Shown here one piece after another: positions 46,230 through 54,140 of a DNA stretch of 64,000 nt (its first letter is position 1; each line of letters opens with the position of its first letter). The notes below the pieces were generated by a model, which saw only the letters and a program-made list of their open reading frames with translations, did no database searches and had not been told where the DNA came from. The DNA is from Hyphomicrobiales bacterium (GTDB lineage: Bacteria > Pseudomonadota > Alphaproteobacteria > Rhizobiales > Devosiaceae), in contig JAIYDI010000012.1 of NCBI GenBank assembly GCA_027487555.1, positions 35,288-99,287 of the forward strand. Reading direction: 5' to 3'. The position numbers were made by a program, and so were the translations under genes.

Positions 46230-46544
46230 TCACAGCGGCCGGCGGCGCTTGATTTCGGCGATGCGCTCGGCATCCGATGCACTGAGATAGCGCCCGCGCT
46301 CGAGGATTTCGAGCACATATTCCTCGTAGGTGAGGCCCAGCGCCTCGGCGCGCCGCACCCGCATCATGGCGATATCATAGGGCGCGTCGAAGGCTTTCTT
46401 CTTGGCCGCCGCCCAGACGAAATAATTGCCGATGCCGCCCGAGCCCCAGGGGCGCGGGGAATCGTCGATGGGCGGGCCGTTGTTCGAACGGGTCTCTTGA
46501 GGGCGGGAGGGGCGGCCGGGGGAGAGAGGCTGTGGTTTTCGCAT
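46230..46544 (-). CDS. Conserved hypothetical protein
   Basis: A 104-residue soluble protein. A Pro/Arg-rich start (MRKPQPLSPGRPSRPQE) precedes a conserved-looking segment PRPWGSGGIGNYFVWAAAKK and a helical C-terminus (RAEALGLTYEEYVLEILERG). It resembles short Rhizobiales proteins of unknown function. The start at 46544 is the most likely; the frame is open slightly further upstream. Confidence 0.6.
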   Translation of the reverse strand: MRKPQPLSPGRPSRPQETRSNNGPPIDDSPRPWGSGGIGNYFVWAAAKKKAFDAPYDIAMMRVRRAEALGLTYEEYVLEILERGRYLSASDAERIAEIKRRRPL

Positions 46545-46647
46545 GGGGCTGATGGTGGCGCGGGGCGGGGGCCTCGTCAAACGAGGAGATTTGATGGGAG
46601 CGATAAGGGCGGCAATCGGGACTTCGACGCCGGTCGCCGCAGGCGAT

Positions 46648-46670
46648 GCATGTCTCCGGTGGAGACATGC
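46648..46670. repeat. CTCCGGTGGAG hairpin, copy 1
   Basis: GCATGTCTCC and GGAGACATGC pair over 10 bp around GGT. Confidence 0.65.
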
Positions 46671-46768
46671 AAGGCGAGAAGGCCATGAGGGCTATGCCCG
46701 AATGGCGGGGAATTAGGAAATAGGGGCGCGCGGAAGCGCCCGGTGGCCAGGCCCCGGGTTTCGTGCGG

Positions 46769-46783
46769 GCCTCCGGTGGAGGC
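46769..46783. repeat. CTCCGGTGGAG hairpin, copy 2
   Basis: GCCTCC-GGT-GGAGGC, a shorter 6-bp stem with the same core and a different distal pair. Confidence 0.55.
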
Positions 46784-47154
46784 GATGGAAGCGGGCCGGC
46801 GGGGCGACGGCCCCGGCGCGGTTAGTCCGCAAGTGTGTGTGAGGCTTTCGCCCCGCCGGCCGACCAGGATTTTTGGCCTGACTATCGCACCAGCACCCGA
46901 CGCATCGGACTGCGCGCGCGCCCTCGTGAGGAGATTGCTCTCCGGACAGGAACGCGCTGGCAGCGGGGCCCTTTTGGGGCGCCATGCCATGCGACAAGCG
47001 GCCCGAAAGGGGACGACTCCCCCTCCGCCCGATCTCTCCCCGCCGAACCGTTCGTCGCGACCCCGCTTCCGTGCAAGGAGATAGGGCGAATATACGGCAG
47101 GTTTGAGGGGCGGGGATAAGTTTGGGGGCTGCGCCGCTGGGCTTTTAGTCGGCG

Positions 47155-47430
47155 TCCCTCTCCCTCGTGAGGGACTTCGAGCCGGTCGCGCAGCGATCGG
47201 TCGCTCCGGTGGAGCGACCGAAGGCGATGAAGGTGCCCGAAGGGCGGGTGAGGGGGGCACCTTGCGCTGAATTCCTCACGATCTCAGTAGTTTAGCGCAA
47301 GCGGCACCCCCCACCCGGCGCTCCGCGCCCGACGCCATTCGGCCATAGGCCTTATGGCCTTCTCGGGGAAATCGCGCCACCGGCGCGATTTCTGGTCCCT
47401 CGAAGTCCCCCGTGAACGGGAGAGGGAGCC
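47155..47430. repeat. Large imperfect inverted repeat
   Basis: The inner arms GGGTGAGGGGGGCACC...GCGCT (47246-47268) and AGCGCAAGCGGCACCCCCCA (from 47294) face each other across a 25-base spacer. The outer arms TCCCTCTCCC/ACTTCGA (47155-47180) and TCGAAGT/GGGAGAGGGA (47400-47427) also correspond. It looks like two head-to-head copies of one repeat element. Confidence 0.6.
47198..47220. repeat. CTCCGGTGGAG hairpin, copy 3
   Basis: CGGTCGCTCC and GGAGCGACCG pair over 10 bp around GGT, inside the left arm of the large inverted repeat. Confidence 0.65.
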
Positions 47431-47454
47431 CCGACTGCGGGCTTCGTGCCCGGA

Positions 47455-47483
47455 CCTCGTGCTTCGACAAGCTCAGCATGAGG
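47455..47483 (+). repeat. CTTCGAC-type palindromic repeat (copy 6)
   Basis: CCTCGTGCTTCGACAAG continuing CTCAGCATGAGG, the most regular copy in the window. Confidence 0.65.
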
Positions 47484-47872
47484 CCGTGCTGTGACTTGCG
47501 CTGCCACCTCGCGGCTGGGGAGAAATCTCAGGATGGGCCCCGGCCTCCGCCGGGGTGACACCGAGTTACCGGCAACATCCAGCCCCAATCACCGGGTCAT
47601 CCCGGCGAAGGCCGGGATCCAACCTGAGACGCCTCAGAGCCGATGATGGTGAGAGGAAACGCCGTCATCCGCGGGCTTGACCGGCGGAACCAGTACCCCG
47701 CTCGCCATTCCCTGTGTGGCCGCGCGAAGATGCGGTGAACCAGAACGCGGGGGGCATCCTGTGCCGGTCCGCGCGGCCCCGGGCAACTTCGCCCGGGCGC
47801 GCGCGGACCGGGCCCATGTCACCGGATGGGAATGCTGCTTAGGAGTGTTGCGTGGCCTGCATCATGGCTCAT

Positions 47873-47953
47873 CTAGCCACCGATCTGCGGCGCAGCGACG
47901 GCCGGCGCGACGGCTCGCGCCAGGACAAGCACGGCCAGGGCAATGAGACGCAT
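47873..47953 (-). other. Possible 26-residue signal-like small reading frame
   Basis: MRLIALAVLVLARAVAPAVA then APQIGG, a hydrophobic signal-peptide-like sequence with GGAG about 8 bases before the ATG. It may be a small membrane peptide or the remnant of a lost secreted-protein gene. Confidence 0.25.
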
Positions 47954-48051
47954 GAAGGCTCCGGGGTGGCGGTGGGGCTCGGACCAGGGCGGGGATGGTT
48001 AGTCTTGGGGAGAGGGACTACGCGCCGCTACGCTGGCGATTGGGGTCGCGG

Positions 48052-48693
48052 CTATTTGGCAGATTGCGCGATAGGACAATCGTCCATTGTGGCACAGCAA
48101 GGATAGTTGATATGGCGGCGGAAATCTCGATCAATTCGTCTGCGTTCTCGTTCAAGTCGAAGCAATTCCTGAAGCCCATCGGAATCTGGGACATCCGCTG
48201 GCGGCCAGGGTGCCCCATACTCGATGGCCTCTCGGTACTTCACAAGTAGCCCCAATTCGGCCGCCAAGGCTTCAGCCTTCAGCTGAACGGCAGCCGCATC
48301 GCCGTGCGAAAGACCACGGTTGGGAGGCCAGCGGCGAGTGACGTTGGCAATGTCTTGGCATTGCAGATAGCCAAGCAGAAGGGTCCACCAATGACTCGCA
48401 GTCGTGCTGTCAACTATCTGCCAAGGCGCACCATGACCAATGCAGAAGGAGCCATCGGTGTTCATGTGCCGCTGCATGCAATTGGTCGGAAGCAGCCTAC
48501 TTTCATCGGCCTCCCGTGCCATTACTCCGCCCGCCCAATCGCTCTCGGCAGCGATTGAGATGCGGTATTGGCGCAGCGGTTGCCCGCTTCTGTGTGTCCC
48601 CGCTGTTTCAATCAGGAGCTGTCTATCTGAACGACCGACCAGGGTCACCCAGGTTGGCAGCTCGTTCGCCAGCAAGGTGATTGCGTCACTCAC
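48052..48693 (-). CDS. E2-like (ubiquitin-conjugating fold) Cys-rich protein linked to Pycsar
   Basis: A 213-residue protein. The motif LPTNCMQRHMNTDGSFCIG at residues 68-86 has Cys72, His76 and Cys84, the HxN-DG-FC pattern of prokaryotic E2-like proteins from short type II CBASS loci; Cys84 is the candidate catalytic Cys. It is followed by the family block HWWTLLLGYLQCQ (101-113), RRWPPNRGLSHGDA, and a C-terminal Cys cluster PCCATMDDC (198-206). In CBASS such E2s act on the nucleotide cyclase. Here the GTG start overlaps the end of a class III cyclase gene by 8 nt and has no ribosome site of its own, so it depends on coupling. GC is lower than flanking genes. The fold assignment is by motif, not structure. 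Confidence 0.72.
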   Translation of the reverse strand: MSDAITLLANELPTWVTLVGRSDRQLLIETAGTHRSGQPLRQYRISIAAESDWAGGVMAREADESRLLPTNCMQRHMNTDGSFCIGHGAPWQIVDSTTASHWWTLLLGYLQCQDIANVTRRWPPNRGLSHGDAAAVQLKAEALAAELGLLVKYREAIEYGAPWPPADVPDSDGLQELLRLERERRRIDRDFRRHINYPCCATMDDCPIAQSAK

Positions 48694-50236
48694 TGTGGGC
48701 GCGAGACTCGTCGGTCTTTAGCGTAGGGGGTACGGCAAGGGTCGGCACATTTGCGACCGCAACATCGTATGTCATTTGTTCCACGGTTCGGGTTCGAAAG
48801 TAACTCTTGGCTGCAGCGTTGCCAGCGGCGAACGCTCCTTCGCCTATTGCCGTTGTAACACCGTCAGACGTACTCTGCCGCTCCTCTGCCTCAATAGAGG
48901 CCTTGCTGACGGAGACCCTAACACTGCGGTCGCCTCGAACGCCAATGCGGCTAATCGGCGTGGCACCCAAGTCGATTCCGATCGCCAAGCCCAGATCCAC
49001 TATACCCGGCAGGATCGTCTTCGTCAGGTCGAACGAAGATCGAAGAGCGCCAGCCAAATGAATAGATTCTGTAACCGTTGCCATTTCGTCTGTCGCTCGT
49101 GCGTCACCGGAAGCGATCACGGCATGGATACAGTCGCCAATGAAACGGACTTTTCTGCCGCCGAAGTCGTCCCTCACAACTGCAGCAAGCTCGCCCCTGA
49201 TGACATGGAGGTTGCGAACGGCTTCACCTGTCCGTCTTGGATTGCCGATCGTTCCTTGGATGTATTTCGTATAACCGTCGATGTCGGCGAACACCGTCGC
49301 CATCGGCATGCGAATGCTATTTCCAGGCGACAGGTTCGCGTAGCTGATTGAGGACAGCGGCGGTTGGTGGAAGTGAAAGCCGAATGAAATTCGGCTGCTG
49401 GCCGACGCCGGGTTTGCTCGAAGGTCGGCCCGCCACCTGTCGAGCACCCGGCTTGACGCCGTTTCAGCTATAAGCTGGCCCATACTGCGACTTAGGGATG
49501 TAGCGTCGAAGGCTTGAGCCCCCCGGCGAGAACGTGATTCGGATAGAACGGTCGGCCTTCCAAGTAGGCCTTGCAGCAACCGCATGACTCGTTGCGATAC
49601 GAAAACGCCTTCGTCGTCGCCTTCAGCGAGCTTGGCAGCAAAGTTCGCCGCGTTTCCTAGGAACAGCGGCTCTTGCTCGTCTCCACGCCCACTGTTGATT
49701 GCCACACACACGCCTGAGTCGATCCCAATGCGGTATCGGCTTGCAAGGCCGCCGCCGAACTCCTCGGTAGCCGCGGCTGCAACAGTGCGAATACGCTCCG
49801 CCAGTTCCAACGCTCGTCGAACTCTCTCGCCTTCGTCGTTGGCGGGCTCCGTAACTACCGCGTGTAGCCGGGCTCCGTGGAAGTCGACGCGTTGTGCGCC
49901 GGCGTCTTCAACTGCGCGATCGCAGGCCGCGTAGTGAAAATGAAGGAAACGCAACGCACGTATATGCGACGCTTCAGTCTCTCTCTGAATTTCAGTCAAT
50001 GCGTCGTCAAAATCCAAAAGATTGACGTACACATGCACGCCGTTCACGACGACTGCTTCACTTCTCGACAAACCGAACAGCGGCGCGGCGGTTGTCTCGC
50101 CGCGCGAGGCACGGCCCTCGTTCAGCAATCTAAGTCGCGGAATGTACTGCTCAGCAAAGTCCTCAATCACAACTTGTGGCGCTGACCGGTTAAAGTCATT
50201 GATTCTTGCGCGTGCCGTGTCGTATGTCCAAGCCAT
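48686..50236 (-). CDS. Tandem class III nucleotide cyclase, Pycsar PycC-like
   Basis: A 516-residue cytosolic protein with two cyclase-homology domains, about 62-225 and 308-470. Domain 2 keeps both metal aspartates (Asp318 in VFADIDGYT, Asp368 in VRFIGDCIHAV). In domain 1 the equivalents are Asn72 and Ala122, but it keeps an Asn-x3-Lys (198-202) where transition-state residues lie; domain 2 has Ser444 there. So one composite active site between the two domains is likely. Its gene is divergent from a PycTM-like membrane effector, the arrangement of Pycsar systems, in which the cyclase makes cCMP or cUMP upon phage infection. The base specificity cannot be read from sequence by eye. GAGG precedes the ATG. 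An ordinary adenylate cyclase is the main alternative. Confidence 0.78.
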   Translation of the reverse strand: MAWTYDTARARINDFNRSAPQVVIEDFAEQYIPRLRLLNEGRASRGETTAAPLFGLSRSEAVVVNGVHVYVNLLDFDDALTEIQRETEASHIRALRFLHFHYAACDRAVEDAGAQRVDFHGARLHAVVTEPANDEGERVRRALELAERIRTVAAAATEEFGGGLASRYRIGIDSGVCVAINSGRGDEQEPLFLGNAANFAAKLAEGDDEGVFVSQRVMRLLQGLLGRPTVLSESRSRRGAQAFDATSLSRSMGQLIAETASSRVLDRWRADLRANPASASSRISFGFHFHQPPLSSISYANLSPGNSIRMPMATVFADIDGYTKYIQGTIGNPRRTGEAVRNLHVIRGELAAVVRDDFGGRKVRFIGDCIHAVIASGDARATDEMATVTESIHLAGALRSSFDLTKTILPGIVDLGLAIGIDLGATPISRIGVRGDRSVRVSVSKASIEAEERQSTSDGVTTAIGEGAFAAGNAAAKSYFRTRTVEQMTYDVAVANVPTLAVPPTLKTDESRAHSE

Positions 50237-50307
50237 GACGCCTGCCTCGGGGTTGATGTAAGGTTCTTCGTACGTTCGCGGTTCGATCTACGCCTGCAAT
50301 GAGACGA

Positions 50308-50319
50308 TAGGCAAGCCTA
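50308..50319. promoter_or_regulatory. Short inverted repeat in the cyclase-effector intergenic region
   Basis: TAGGC-AA-GCCTA, 23 bases before the effector GTG and 72 bases upstream of the cyclase start. A possible operator for the divergent pair; weak evidence. Confidence 0.3.
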
Positions 50320-50341
50320 GATCGTTAAAGATGGGTTAATC

Positions 50342-51016
50342 GTGGAAAAGCGCAAGATGAGTTCTGAAGAACGTCACGAAGAAACCAAGTCAGAGGTGGC
50401 TGCACGAGAAAAGGCAGAGACCCAAGCCGAGGCTGAGGCCGAAGCACAGCGCATTTCCAAGGCCACGGTAAGGGCAGAAGCGGTGCTGGCAGGACTCCTC
50501 GAATGGGTTGGCAAGACCGACAGCAGGACCGCCTTTCTGTTTACGGTAAACACTGCGCTTGGTGGTTTTGCGCTCGGATCGCTGGCCAATTCGGGGTGGT
50601 CTCTATTCGACGCGATCGTATTTGTGTCCTATTTCATTATGTTTGGAATTGTTTCGTTTAATTTGGTCATGGTGCAATATCCAAACGTCACCAGCCCGAA
50701 CAGGTCGATGTTGTTTTTTGGGACAATTGCAGGCAATCCCTCCGATGATTTTATCGACAGATTTTCGTCGATGAAAGACGATGAGTATCTGCGCGACGTG
50801 CTCCATCAGTGCCACGTGAATTCGCTTATCGTTCAGAAGAAATTCAAAAGACTTCAGCGGGCGACGTTGCTGTTGATTATTTCATCGTTCGTATGGCTTC
50901 CGCTCGTTGCTGCTCCGACATTTGGCACGCCAGCTGCACAAGCATTCTTTGGGCAGCTATTTAGCCGCCAGCAGATTACCGCTAGTAACGGCGCTGTTGT
51001 CCCTCCTACGCCTTAG
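50342..51016 (+). CDS. Pycsar membrane effector, PycTM/DUF5706-like
   Basis: A 224-residue protein. A charged Glu/Ala coiled coil at about 8-45 precedes three hydrophobic segments at about 64-82, 88-112 and 174-192. The DUF5706 hallmarks are LLEWVGKTDSRTAFLFTVN (52-70), YPNVTSPNRSMLFFGTIAG (113-131) and VLHQCHVNSLIVQKKFKRLQ (153-172). In Pycsar the membrane effector is opened by a cyclic pyrimidine nucleotide and damages the inner membrane, stopping phage spread. The start is GTG 50342 or ATG 50357 (MSSEER). Local base composition is strikingly low in GC (25 of 60 bases at 50641-50700 are G or C), a sign of recent transfer. Confidence 0.78.
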   Translation: MEKRKMSSEERHEETKSEVAAREKAETQAEAEAEAQRISKATVRAEAVLAGLLEWVGKTDSRTAFLFTVNTALGGFALGSLANSGWSLFDAIVFVSYFIMFGIVSFNLVMVQYPNVTSPNRSMLFFGTIAGNPSDDFIDRFSSMKDDEYLRDVLHQCHVNSLIVQKKFKRLQRATLLLIISSFVWLPLVAAPTFGTPAAQAFFGQLFSRQQITASNGAVVPPTP

Positions 51017-51075
51017 GGGGGGACCGTCGGCAGCCGCCTTCTGAGCTCCTAGCAAGTGGGAATTGTGGAGCTGGC

Positions 51076-53895
51076 CTAATCCCTCGCCCCCTCAAGCACA
51101 TCCAATTCCATCTCCCGCAACCGCTTGACCTCATCCCGCAACCTTGCCGCCTTTTCGAATTCTAAGTTCGTGGCCGCTTCGCGCATTTCGCGTTCGAGGT
51201 CCTTGATGACCGCAGCCAGGTTCGCGCCGGCCTGCACCTTTTCGCGTCCGGTCTTGTCCTTGCCGATCGAGACCGTGACGTGATCCTGCTCGTAGACAGA
51301 ATCCACGATGTTCTGGATGTTCGACTTCACCGATTGCGGTGTGATGCCGTGCTCGAGGTTATAAGCCACCTGCTTTTCGCGCCGGCGGTTCGTCTCAGCG
51401 ATGGCGCGCTCCATCGAGCCCGTCATGTTATCGGCATAGAGGATGACGCGGCCATCGACGTTACGCGCGGCGCGGCCAATGGTCTGGATCAGCGAGGTTT
51501 CGGAGCGCAGGAACCCTTCCTTGTCGGCATCAAGGATCGCCACAAAGCCGCATTCGGGGATATCGAGACCCTCGCGCAAGAGGTTGATGCCGACGAGCAC
51601 ATCGAAGCCGCCCAGCCGCAGATCGCGGATGATTTCGATGCGCTCGATGGTGTCGATGTCACTGTGCATATACCGCACGCGAATGCCCTGCTCGTGCAGG
51701 TATTCGGTGAGATCCTCGGCCATGCGCTTGGTGAGCACGGTGACGAGCGTGCGATAACCGGCCTTCGACACCTGGCGGATTTCGTCGACGACATCATCGA
51801 CCTGGTTCTTGGCGGGCCTGATTTCCACTGGCGGGTCAATAAGTCCGGTGGGGCGGATGACCTGCTCGACAAACACGCCACCCGACTGCTCGAGCTCCCA
51901 TGAGCCGGGGGTGGCCGAGACATAGACGGTTTGCGGGCGCATGGCGTTCCACTCCTCGAAGCGGAGCGGGCGGTTATCCATGGCGGAGGGCAGGCGGAAG
52001 CCATATTCGGCCAGCGTCGCCTTGCGGCGGAGGTCGCCGCGATACATGGCGCCGAGCTGCCCGATGGTGACGTGGCTTTCGTCGATGAACACCAGCGCAT
52101 CATCGGGCAGATATTCGAACAGGGTCGGCGGCGGCTCGCCGGGCTTGCGGCCGGAGAAATAGCGCGAATAGTTCTCGATGCCGGCGCAGGAGCCGGTGGC
52201 CTCCATCATTTCGAGATCGAACAGGCAGCGCTGCTCGAGCCGCTGTGCCTCGAGGAAGCGGCCGGCGCCGTTGAGTTCCTGCAGGCGCGCCGCCAGCTCC
52301 TTGCGGATCTCCTTGATGGCGCCGGAAAGCGTGGCGCGCGGCGTGACATAGTGCGAATTGGCGAAGACGCGCACCGAGAGCAGATCGGAAGCCTTCTTGC
52401 CGGTCAATGGATCGAACTCGGCGATCGACTCGATCTCGTTGCCGAACAGCGTGATGCGCCAGGCGGCATCCTCATAGTGGGCGGGGAAGAGTTCCACCGT
52501 ATCGCCGCGGACCCGGAAGGTGCCGCGCACGAAGCCGGCGTCGCCGCGCTTGTATTGCAGCTGGGTGAGGGAGCGGAGCAGCTCGCGCTGATCGACCTTT
52601 TGGCCCTTGCGGAGGTCGAAGGTCATGGCGGTGTAGTCTTCCACCGAGCCGATACCGTAGATGCACGAGACCGAGCCGACGATGATCACGTCATCGCGTT
52701 CGAGCAGCGAGCGCGTCGCCGCGTGGCGCATGCGGTCGATCTGCTCGTTGATGGTGGATTCCTTCTCGATATAGGTGTCGGTGCGCGGGACATAGGCCTC
52801 GGGCTGGTAGTAATCGTAGTAGGAGACGAAATATTCGACGGCGTTATTGGGGAAGAACGACTTCATCTCGCCATAGAGCTGCGCGGCGAGCGTCTTGTTA
52901 TGCGCGAGGATCAGGGCCGGGCGCTGCGTGCGCATGATGGTCTGCGCCATGGTGTAGGTTTTGCCCGAGCCGGTGACGCCGAGCAGCACCTGGTCGGTTT
53001 CGCCATTGTTGACGCCCTCGACCAGCTCATTGATGGCGGTGGGCTGGTCGCCGGCCGGCTGATAGGGCGTGACGAGCGTGAACGGGATGCCGCCTTCGGA
53101 TTTCTGCCGCGGGGCCGGGCGGTGCGGCTTCCACTCGGTATTGCCCTCCACCTCCTTGCGGCCATGCAGGATGATATCCTCGAGCGCCTTGACGGTGGCC
53201 GAGATGCCGACGGTCTGCGCGCCGGCCAGGCTCTGGCCGGGCATGTTGGCCTTGCGCTTGGCCGTCTTCACCGCCTCGTTGAGCTGGGCGAGGACTTCGG
53301 GGTCCTTCGCGGCGACGCGGGAGATGTCGCGGGCGCTGAGATTGCCGGAGGGAACGTGGCCGAAACCGGCCTGCGCTTCCTCGAAGCCGGGCAGGTTGGT
53401 GGGCCGATCGACGGAGTTGGCGCGCGATTTCGGCGCCTTCAGCGACATGCCGGTCACGTCTGACCGGGATGGTTTTTTGTCCTCGCGCCGGACGGGCTGG
53501 CCGGTGGCTTCGGAGCGGGTGGCTTTCTTGGGTTTGGCGGGTTTTGCCACCTCTGCCGACGGTGCTGCGGCATCGTCATCCCATGGCGCGACCTGCGAGA
53601 ACTCCGCATCCGGATTGGGCTGTTTCGACTTGCCGCGCGGCGCGGCATTGACCGGGGTGAGCCCGTCGCCGCCTTCGGTGGATTTCGCCAGCTTCTGCGG
53701 CTTGAGCGGCTGGATGCCGGTGCCATTCGCCTCGGCGGCGCGGCGGGCGGCATTGTCGAGCTGGCGCTTGTTCTTCAGCCGCTCCTGCGGCAGGCGCTTC
53801 GAAAACTCCTGCTCCTCGGCCTTTTCGATCTCGCCAAGGAAATCATCGATGGAGAAGCCGGCGGGCTCGGGCTTTTCGGCGCGGGATTTCGGCAT
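51076..53895 (-). CDS. uvrB: UvrABC excinuclease subunit B (with long N-terminal extension)
   Basis: UvrB is the damage-verifying helicase of nucleotide excision repair. The catalytic part starts at about residue 275 ([20 protein letters not shown]). It includes Walker [12 protein letters not shown], the beta-hairpin region [45 protein letters not shown] and a C-terminal UVR motif ([20 protein letters not shown]). The product is 939 residues against roughly 670-700 for typical UvrB. The extra 270 residues at the N-terminus are rich in Lys, Pro and Ala with little predicted fold. No LexA box was found directly upstream. It lies just right of the defence island. Confidence 0.96.
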   Translation of the reverse strand: MPKSRAEKPEPAGFSIDDFLGEIEKAEEQEFSKRLPQERLKNKRQLDNAARRAAEANGTGIQPLKPQKLAKSTEGGDGLTPVNAAPRGKSKQPNPDAEFSQVAPWDDDAAAPSAEVAKPAKPKKATRSEATGQPVRREDKKPSRSDVTGMSLKAPKSRANSVDRPTNLPGFEEAQAGFGHVPSGNLSARDISRVAAKDPEVLAQLNEAVKTAKRKANMPGQSLAGAQTVGISATVKALEDIILHGRKEVEGNTEWKPHRPAPRQKSEGGIPFTLVTPYQPAGDQPTAINELVEGVNNGETDQVLLGVTGSGKTYTMAQTIMRTQRPALILAHNKTLAAQLYGEMKSFFPNNAVEYFVSYYDYYQPEAYVPRTDTYIEKESTINEQIDRMRHAATRSLLERDDVIIVGSVSCIYGIGSVEDYTAMTFDLRKGQKVDQRELLRSLTQLQYKRGDAGFVRGTFRVRGDTVELFPAHYEDAAWRITLFGNEIESIAEFDPLTGKKASDLLSVRVFANSHYVTPRATLSGAIKEIRKELAARLQELNGAGRFLEAQRLEQRCLFDLEMMEATGSCAGIENYSRYFSGRKPGEPPPTLFEYLPDDALVFIDESHVTIGQLGAMYRGDLRRKATLAEYGFRLPSAMDNRPLRFEEWNAMRPQTVYVSATPGSWELEQSGGVFVEQVIRPTGLIDPPVEIRPAKNQVDDVVDEIRQVSKAGYRTLVTVLTKRMAEDLTEYLHEQGIRVRYMHSDIDTIERIEIIRDLRLGGFDVLVGINLLREGLDIPECGFVAILDADKEGFLRSETSLIQTIGRAARNVDGRVILYADNMTGSMERAIAETNRRREKQVAYNLEHGITPQSVKSNIQNIVDSVYEQDHVTVSIGKDKTGREKVQAGANLAAVIKDLEREMREAATNLEFEKAARLRDEVKRLREMELDVLEGARD

Positions 53896-53952
53896 CGGTG
53901 CACTCTCAGGATGGCGGCGCGCGCGGGCGCGAAGGCGCGACTATAGATAGGC

Positions 53953-53975
53953 CTGCTGACAGAAACTGTCAGCAG
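53953..53975. promoter_or_regulatory. Perfect 10-bp palindrome between uvrB and the LLM oxidoreductase
   Basis: CTGCTGACAG-AAA-CTGTCAGCAG. It lies 58 bases upstream of the uvrB start and 165 bases before the LLM oxidoreductase start. TGACAG/CTGTCA arms are typical of TetR or MarR operators. It could also be a hairpin in the RNA. Confidence 0.5.
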
Positions 53976-54140
53976 AGGCAATGGACGGCAAAGGATTGGA
54001 TTGGCCGGTTCGGCATGGCGGACTCGTCTAGCATGAACGGAACGGAAGTGGAACAGTCACCTTTCTGTGCCGTCTTGAGCCCAAGCGTGGCCCATGACAC
54101 AGAACGATCCAGACTGCGGATTGGTTTATCGAGGCATCAG

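Larger units (their letters stand above)
46545..48051. other. Gene-poor, repeat-rich 1.5-kb stretch
   Basis: No convincing gene. Open frames here (for example 46577-47260 minus and 46743-47084 plus) are Pro/Arg-rich and lack family content. The stretch holds three CTCCGGTGGAG hairpins, a roughly 280-bp imperfect inverted repeat around 47155-47430, a CTTCGAC-type repeat, two more common palindromes (near 47537 and 47594) and a 26-codon signal-like frame. It borders the defence island. Confidence 0.6.

Noticed and set aside
46577..47260. A 227-codon minus-strand open frame in the gene-poor stretch
   Set aside because: Composition is dominated by Pro, Arg and Ser from repeats; no start signal, no domain.
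48052..48693. Calling the locus an ordinary type II CBASS
   Set aside because: The neighbouring cyclase has class III cyclase domains, not the CD-NTase (SMODS) fold, and no Cap2-E1 or JAB gene is present; the effector is DUF5706-like.
51076..53952. LexA box for uvrB
   Set aside because: No GTTC-N7-GTTC-like sequence was found in the bases just upstream of the uvrB start; the palindrome at 53953 is of a different type.
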